NCBI RefSeq assembly: GCF_964340395.1
Contig: NC_135561.1
Location: forward strand, 4,707,501 to 4,755,000
From: Glandiceps talaboti
Taxonomy: Eukaryota; Hemichordata; Enteropneusta; Spengelidae
Length of the DNA stretch: 47,500 nt
Direction of reading: 5' to 3'
Shown piece by piece: positions 41,194 to 47,500 of the stretch. The notes under the pieces were generated by a model. It worked only from the letters and a program-made list of their open reading frames with translations, was not told the origin of the DNA and made no database searches. Position numbers and translations under genes: made by a program. Position 1 is the stretch's first letter. Each line of letters starts with the position of its first letter.

Positions 41194-42716
41194 TAACCCA
41201 CGATTTATGAAATTACATTCATTACCTAGAGTGAAATTCATCCTTACAAGAATGAAAAAACTGGAGAAATCTATGAGTCTGCAAAACTACATTCACGCTA
41301 AGCCTTGCCAAGTAACCGTTAATTACTTACAGGAACTAAAGTAACTGATTGCTGTGGTATAGGCACGTACATATAGTACAATAGGAGATTATGGGATGCT
41401 TTCAGCTTCAATGTGACGTAAAGCGCTTTGTTTGCAGTTGTCACAGAATGAATGTGGTAAACATGTAAATTTACACTAGTTTCGAGTTCCGAACTCCTTG
41501 GTCGCAAATAACCCCGGAAGTAACGACGTCATTAATAAGGTCGTTGTGATATTGTGCGTGACTTCACTGGCACGCGGGTATGTGGAACCATGGTGGAACA
41601 GATGCGCATGGCTGGTTGCTTGAAACTTCCATGCTTGAAAGAACCATAACTCCCTCGTTCTACATACCTAATAGAACGATGGAAGTTATCAACGTGAGTT
41701 AACCTCCCCCCCCTTCAGTTGTACGAGTTCTAAATCACCCAACCCCAACGTACGTAATGTGTATAAAATTATGCAATTACATGTCTAGTACCTGTCCTGA
41801 AATTTGAAACAGTAATTCATTTTGTATAAAAATGCCCCCCCCCCCCACCATATCCTTATGTAAACATTGGCCATCGGGTAATATAGGTGATTTTTTTTAA
41901 CCCTGACAGTTCCAAACAGGACATATTTAATTAAGTTGATTTTTCAAAGATGACTTATCTTTGGAATTTTAGTAGTGGTTATCAGCGTTGTGTACAGTGA
42001 ATGATATGTGTAACTGAAAAGAATCCTAAATACATTAAAACGTTGCGTAACGTAGTCTGATCAGGCCATCATCCTGGGTTATGATTCGTGAAGGTGGCAA
42101 TTTGTGCCAAAGTGTCTACTGACAGTAAAAACAAAATTCTAGACCCTAAATTTTTATTTCACTTCAAAATAAGTTTGTATACTATGATCACTGTAATGAT
42201 CGCTATTTGGAAATAGAGACATAACAGCCTATCTATAAATATTTAGTCTGTGGGTGTTGAAGCAGGAATGGGGCATAAAAAAAGACGCGAGAGTCAGTCA
42301 GCAGGGAGGGGGGTCTTGTAGTGAACCTATGCAAAGCGGTCATGGTCTAATTATTGAGAGTGGAAAGTTTGAAACCTTGCTACGGGGCATGGGACCGTAG
42401 CACAGATTTTCGACCAAGCAAAGAGGTGCAATTTAAAACCATTAGATCTACCAAATGTCACAATAAAGGTCACACACTTTAGAACAACACAGACGTTGAA
42501 AGGTTAGGTACATTTACTTGAAAGGCACCTTTCACTGACGGAATGTTCCTTTGATAAATCACTCATGAGGTGCGTGACAACACTGTCGACTTTCGGATTT
42601 ATTTCATTCACATTCCAGTGCAGTGCAGGTGTACATCGTGGTAAACCACAGCCTCTTTTACAGCACCGTCCAAGACGCAGTGTCGCGGAAAAAAATAACA
42701 GCTCTGGTTTGCAAGA

Positions 42717-42945
42717 ATGTGTAGTGCAGTGTAGTGTAGTGTAGTGTAGTGTAGTGTAGTGTAGTGTAGTGTAGTGTAGTGTACTGTAGTGTAGTGTAGT
42801 GCAGTGCAGTGTAGTGTAGTGTACAGTTTAGTGTAGTGTAGTGTAGTGTAGTGTACAGTTTAGTGTAGTGTAGTGTAGTGTAGTGTAGTGCAGTGCAGTG
42901 CAGTGTAGCGTAGCGTAGTGTAGTGTAGTGTAGTGTAGTGTAGTG
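42717..42945 (+). repeat. (GTAGT)n pentanucleotide array, intergenic
   Basis: About 45 units of GTAGT with GCAGT and GTAGC variants and two GTACAGTTTAGT interruptions about 35 bp apart. The reverse-strand Tyr-Thr-Leu-His frame is an artefact. Confidence 0.94.
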
Positions 42946-43301
42946 AAAATAACGTTTTCCGGCGTTGTTCAGTAACATAGAATTAGTACACATGAGGCAA
43001 GATGAAATCTCGAATGGTTCTTGTCGACGGCAGAAACATACATATATTGATTTAAATGTGAGAAATTGTTTAGTATTCCGAGTACTATACTGCAGGGGGA
43101 AGGGGGACATGATCATAGCACAATACATGTATGACAGTATTCCATAACACGTGACGCTCCTCCGTACCCATCCTCACTTGGCTCCCTAAAATTTTGATTC
43201 AATATATAATAACTGTCACCTCCTTGTGTAGAAATACACTACCTCTATCATGTATGCTGTTATGCGGAAATTCAATTCAAATGCAAATAAAATAGTTTTG
43301 T

Positions 43302-43481
43302 TGTGTATGTATGTATGTATGTATGTATGTATGTATGTATGTATGTATGTATGTATGTATGTATGTATGTATGTATGTATGTATGTATGTATGTATGTAT
43401 GTATGTATGTATGTATGTATGTATGTATGTATGTATGTATGTATGTATGTATGTACGTACGTACGTACGTACGTACGTATG
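43302..43481 (+). repeat. (GTAT)n then (GTAC)n array, intergenic
   Basis: About 38 pure GTAT units followed by six to seven GTAC units; the switch is one base change that then expanded. Confidence 0.96.
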
Positions 43482-44673
43482 TAAACAACCATCAAAGAAA
43501 TATAAAAATATTGCTTGATATACACAGTGGGTTTGGTTTTACTTTCATGCGTGTAGCGAGTGAAGTCACAGTGCAACAAGCAATACTGTGAATTTCTTAT
43601 GTGTCAACACTACACTATACTCACACATTATACCATTCTTATGTTTTTTTTAAAACTAGCTGCAATAGGAACTCTTGTTTGTTTTTTTCCGAAAAAAGTA
43701 CAATAAATTACATGTAATATAATACACTTAACCGTATTGCATCACCTGTGGGTAAACATAATTTGTGTGCCTGTATACACGATGAATAAAATCAAATTGA
43801 ATTTTGGGTCAACACTTACAAATCAGCTCCACAAATGTCGGATTTTTAATATTTGAACATTTGTCAGCCGAAAAATGACGCTTACAGTACTCCAGTTACA
43901 ACTCGTTCAGTTTTAACATGGTGCTAAATTCAAAACCAAACTTGCACTCAGAGATTTAAACTTGCCATTACACTAGGTACATATGACATTGACCACTAAT
44001 CAACAGATAAAGTGATTGAGTAATTTTAGTGAATGTGTCTTTGATAGTTGATGAAGGTTGCAACTAGGTTAAATGCAAATTTCGTTGCAGATAGTATCAA
44101 ATGTATGTTCACAGAATTACTTGAAAATAGCAGCCCTGTTTGAACTACAGAGAACTTATACACGATACGGACGGAGGCTCTAGCACACACATATTTTTTC
44201 TGCAATTCATGATCATCGAAGACGTGCCGGTCAAGTCTCCGTATGTATTGCCTGAACTATGTTGACCTCAGCTCGGTCAAGGTGACTAGATTGATAGGTG
44301 TATTTGATTCATTATCACAACCACTGTTGTATATCAATTAAAAGAGAATGAAACTCGTCGTTGTCAAAGCACACACGGTCTTGTAAATGGTGTCACCTTG
44401 GAATCGAAGCGGCCGTTTTATTTGAGCTCACCGATGATTCAACAAAGAAAACCATAGCACCTGAAAAAGTGGTCGGCTAGTTCGCTAAAACAAAGTCGTA
44501 CTAACATTGCTATGTTTATTGAGATAGATTGTTGTCACACTCTATAATGTGACGATATCGATCTGATAACATAACAAATCTGCTAGTAAGATATTTGTTG
44601 AACTAGACGACGTTTCGATTGTCATGGTTTAAAGTCATAAGTTGTTAAACAGAGAAAACGTTTTTATTTGCAG

Positions 44674-44962
44674 ATGGACAACGCCGCCTACGACAACATC
44701 TCACAACACTCCGACGTCTCATCAGGAAGTGGATCGTCTTCTCAAAATTCAGTGACGTCATCTGATCCTATCTATCAATATGCAACTCCCGAGGGAGAAA
44801 TCAAGACCAGGAGGTTTTCTCATCCTGCCTACACCAAGGAAATACGCTTTCAACCTATCCGAAGAAGACTCTGCTGGTCCTCATCAAAAGCGTTGATCAT
44901 TGGTTTCTCCCTATTGGTCGTCTCACTCGTCATAGCTGGGGGCATCGCAGCATACATGATTA
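44674..44962 (+). CDS. Second gene, exon A: N-terminal tail and type II signal anchor
   Basis: The ATG sits directly after a TTTATTTGCAG acceptor, implying an upstream exon (non-coding, or coding if the ATG is internal). The exon encodes 96 residues and ends in a phase-1 GTAAGT donor. The tail is rich in Ser (SSGSGSSSQNSVTSS), has several Tyr (AAYDNI, IYQYATP) and a basic cluster (Arg63-Arg65, Lys72) before about 23 hydrophobic residues (74-96). This is a signal anchor with N inside. The plan (tail, anchor, phase-1 donor, mucin exon) copies the start of the protease gene upstream, but I see no convincing residue similarity in the tail. Its function is unknown; a relative of the protease or another membrane mucin is possible. 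Confidence 0.75.
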
Positions 44963-45611
44963 GTAAGTGTAACAAACAAATCACAACCTGAAATGTACAA
45001 TACATGTAGTTCTAATTCTTTGACGATACCATAAAAATGATAAACAAAACAACACTTTTTTTCAACTTAGCATTGATAACACACGTAATGTTATATTACC
45101 ACATTATACCTAATCTGTATGCGATTGGTGGGGACTCGAATTGGAATCCTTTGTCAGTGACATACTTCAACCAGGGTGACTGGGGTAGACCACTGCTTCG
45201 GTAACATTCATGCGTGACTTGTTGTCCCATCTTTTACAAAATAAGATACTGTATTACAATTCTTTCCCGAATATTTTTACCTAATTTTAGTTTCAAACTG
45301 TTTAATTGTTGTGTACATATGCCTTGTCCAACATAGGAATATATTATCAAGTTACAGGAATGTAAAGTTCTCTGCTTACATATTTTGAACATATATGAGA
45401 GGGCGCTCTTATATTGTGAAATAACATTAATGACAGGAAATTGTGGGGTTTTTTTAAAAACATATAATTTTTAAAAGCTCTAGTACAAAACATATTTTAA
45501 ATTTGTGGGTTTCTCCGATTTCACTTGAAATTTGTGCCAAGATAAACTAACCTAAAGAATGTGGGAAAAAACACCACTTCGTACAATAACACCCACTTTT
45601 GTATTTACCAG

Positions 45612-46124
45612 GAATGCGAGATACATCTAGCAGTAGTGCAGATACTAATGTGCAGTTACCAAACAGTGAGAATACTGGCACGCAGGATACAACACAACAT
45701 CCTGAACCACCTACTGGTTTGACCACAAAATCGACACACACTACCCAGAAAACAGAAACATCAGGTCTTGCATCGACAGAAACAGCGGGTCTTCTCAATT
45801 CTTCACCAATGTCTACAATAGACAAGATACCAGACATTATGACAACAGAGACAGACGATGATATCAGCAGCACTACGAACGCACCAGGCCCTAGTTTGAC
45901 TACGACTGTATCGTCCTTTTATCAGTCAACTGTCACTGTGAAAGAAACTGTATTACCTGCTACTACACACAGATCTGAAACGAGGGCACAGACAACGAGA
46001 TCCAGTCAAACTGAACAGCATAGCGGTGATAGGACCACAATCCCACTAAAGCGAGAACAAACGACACGATCTAACACTGATGCTCCCATTTTGACCACGA
46101 ATTCTGGCAATGGAGAAAAAGCAA
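45612..46124 (+). CDS. Second gene, exon B: mucin-like Ser/Thr-rich stalk
   Basis: This 513-nt exon is phase 1-1, with acceptor TTACCAG and donor GTAAGT. It encodes about 171 residues with no Cys, dominated by Thr, Ser, Pro, Gln and Glu, for example TTKSTHTTQKTETSG and PSLTTTVSSFYQ. A heavily O-glycosylated extracellular spacer is expected. It plays the same role as exon 7 of the protease gene and is also one large phase-1-1 exon after the anchor. Confidence 0.8.
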
Positions 46125-47058
46125 GTAAGTATTGTCAAAATTTCATCCACGCTTAAAAAAAATATTCGATTGTCTTCCTTGCGCATTCAGAGAGCAAGTG
46201 AACTTACAGGCAGTTAAGATATATTTTTAATCAGCCCGCTGGCTACTTCATCATGACGTGCGCCCTCAGTGACAGTTACGAATGCAAAATACTGATGTTA
46301 CAATCTTTCGCCGCTGGTGGCATACTTCGTAATCTTAGAGTACATTCTTGCTATGTGCGGAAATATTTTATTTTTTGCAATCGTAATGTTAGACTGTAAC
46401 AGCTCTCTGCTACACTACGGCAACTGTTTCCAAGACAACAAATATGTTGAATTACCTAGTAACCACGTTAATTGCCATAACGACTTCAACTAAATTTATT
46501 TCCTTACAGTTCATAATAAACAAGAAATGCCATCAATAAATTGAAATAAAGATAACTTAAAATAAATAAGTAAATTAAAATAAATCGAATTATAATAAAT
46601 TGAGGAATAAATCGGTAAAATCTCATTTGCTGCATCTCAATTTTCGCTATATTTCCAAGATGGTGATAAACTCAACATGATTGAAACTTCATGCCACGTA
46701 ACTCTTATGATCCGAGATTAAATTAATTGTATATGCAAAGGTTAACGCACGCCGGACTAGGTACATATGTAGCTATCAATTCGAACCATCGAATGTATAA
46801 TGCAATGACAATGAAATAAGCATACACGAAGTATAATTAACATTCTAACTAGGCATATATAAGGTAAACACATCTGTGTGATGAAAATGATTTATGGTTT
46901 AACTTTTCACATTGGATTTAATTTTTAAAAAGAGAGAATGGCCAATACAACTCAGAGTTCCAGAAACGGCCCCTATGAAGAAAAGTACAGTCTGCTTTAC
47001 CCTCGAGTAAAAGAGAATAGTTTCTAAATATTGTTTACTGTATTGGTTTCATTTCTAG

Positions 47059-47199
47059 AAAATGGACAAAGTGGACGTGAGTGTATAGACGCTGAAACCG
47101 GTATTACTTATCAACATGGCGACTCTTGGATACTGGGGTGTGATGAATGTCGTTGTAATGACAGTAGTGTTTATTGCAATGACATAGGTTGTCCCGATG
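47059..47199 (+). CDS. Second gene, exon C: cysteine-rich VWC-like domain
   Basis: This 141-nt exon is phase 1-1, with acceptor TTTCTAG and donor GTAAGT. The residues have the pattern C-x17-C-x2-C-x-C-x6-C-x4-C and contain TGITYQHGDSW, then CDECRCNDSSVYC. The G-x-x-Y-x-x-G-D-x-W...C-x-x-C-x-C layout is that of the first half of a von Willebrand factor type C domain; pacifastin-type inhibitor repeats have a similar C-x-x-C-x-C core but a shorter first spacing. The gene continues beyond the window, so the rest of the domain and the protein are not visible. Confidence 0.7.
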
Positions 47200-47331
47200 G
47201 TAAGTCCAATTTCATTTTCTTTTGAAGCAAAGACTGACAGTACTGAATTTTCTCCAACAACACTAAAACATACATTACTAACAATACAAACCAGAAAGAC
47301 CAAAACATAATGGACTCCTATGCGTAAACAA

Positions 47332-47344
47332 ACAAACAAACAAA

Positions 47345-47399
<55 letters not shown>

Positions 47400-47401
47400 A
47401 T
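47332..47401 (+). repeat. (AAAC)n/(AAAT)n repeat in the last visible intron of the second gene
   Basis: AAAC units pass into about 16 AAAT units between exon C and the right edge of the window. Confidence 0.95.
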
Positions 47402-47500
47402 ACATTAATAAATAAATTAATAAAAAATATTATTAATAGAAACTATGAGAACCTGGTTGGATGTGAGACTGAACGACCCGTCGTTGATGGCGCTCGTATA

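Larger units (their letters stand above)
41197..44673. other. Intergenic DNA upstream of the second gene
   Basis: It contains the GTAGT and GTAT/GTAC arrays, C-rich runs near 41705 and 41836, and a diverged repeat (about 43800-44020). A 5' non-coding exon and promoter for the gene at 44674 should lie here or be absent; I could not place them. Confidence 0.5.

Noticed and set aside
42658-43128. Reverse frame rich in Thr-Leu-His-Tyr (156 codons)
   Set aside because: It is a translation of the GTAGT pentanucleotide array.
47440-47500. Possible fourth exon of the second gene at the right edge
   Set aside because: The frame is open and phase would fit after AATAG, but the acceptor has no pyrimidine tract and the exon is cut by the window. 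There is too little to support it.

Overview
This is metazoan nuclear DNA. It is AT-rich, has many introns with GT..AG borders, and is full of microsatellites and small transposons. Two genes are visible, both on the + strand. The long histidine-, proline-, threonine- or methionine/tyrosine-rich open frames are microsatellite artefacts. A transmembrane protease combining SEA, LDLa and SRCR domains, together with this repeat content, suggests a marine invertebrate (invertebrate deuterostome or lophotrochozoan). The species cannot be named from the sequence.

The main gene (3605-31879) was rebuilt by hand as 33 coding exons whose phases all join, giving one open frame of 1625 codons plus a stop. 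It encodes a type II transmembrane serine protease. In order: a short cytoplasmic tail, a signal anchor (residues about 82-103), a SEA domain (about 134-246) with a G/SIIV autocleavage motif, a Thr/Ser mucin stalk (247-477), four LDLa repeats, an SRCR domain, a complete trypsin domain (His790, Asp843, Ser938), seven more LDLa repeats, a second SRCR domain and a second complete trypsin domain (His1425, Asp1479, Ser1574). Most exon lengths and shared residues show that a whole LDLa x4-SRCR-trypsin unit was duplicated in tandem inside the gene, and three LDLa exons were added between the copies. The protein should sit at the cell surface as a double, probably self-activating, trypsin-like protease. 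This architecture is the most interesting feature of the window.

About 12.8 kb further on, a second gene starts at 44674 and runs off the right edge. Its three visible exons encode a cytoplasmic tail plus type II anchor, a Ser/Thr-rich mucin stalk, and a cysteine-rich VWC-like domain. Its layout resembles the N-terminal half of the protease gene, so it may be a relative or another membrane mucin.

Region by region: 1-3604 is upstream DNA with a retroposon-like tail and a possible promoter; 3605-31879 is the protease gene, with large arrays in its introns (GGT/GAT, TTTTG, GTAT/CATA, GA, ACAG), a SINE copy in intron 4 and a TIR transposon with TAA target duplications in intron 5; 31880-44673 is intergenic and holds a near-perfect 356-bp foldback element and a second copy of the TIR transposon carrying a nested tRNA-derived SINE; 44674-47500 is the start of the second gene. 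No CRISPR array, rRNA or convincing functional tRNA was found. All exon borders are predictions from splice signals, frame and domain fit, without transcript evidence.
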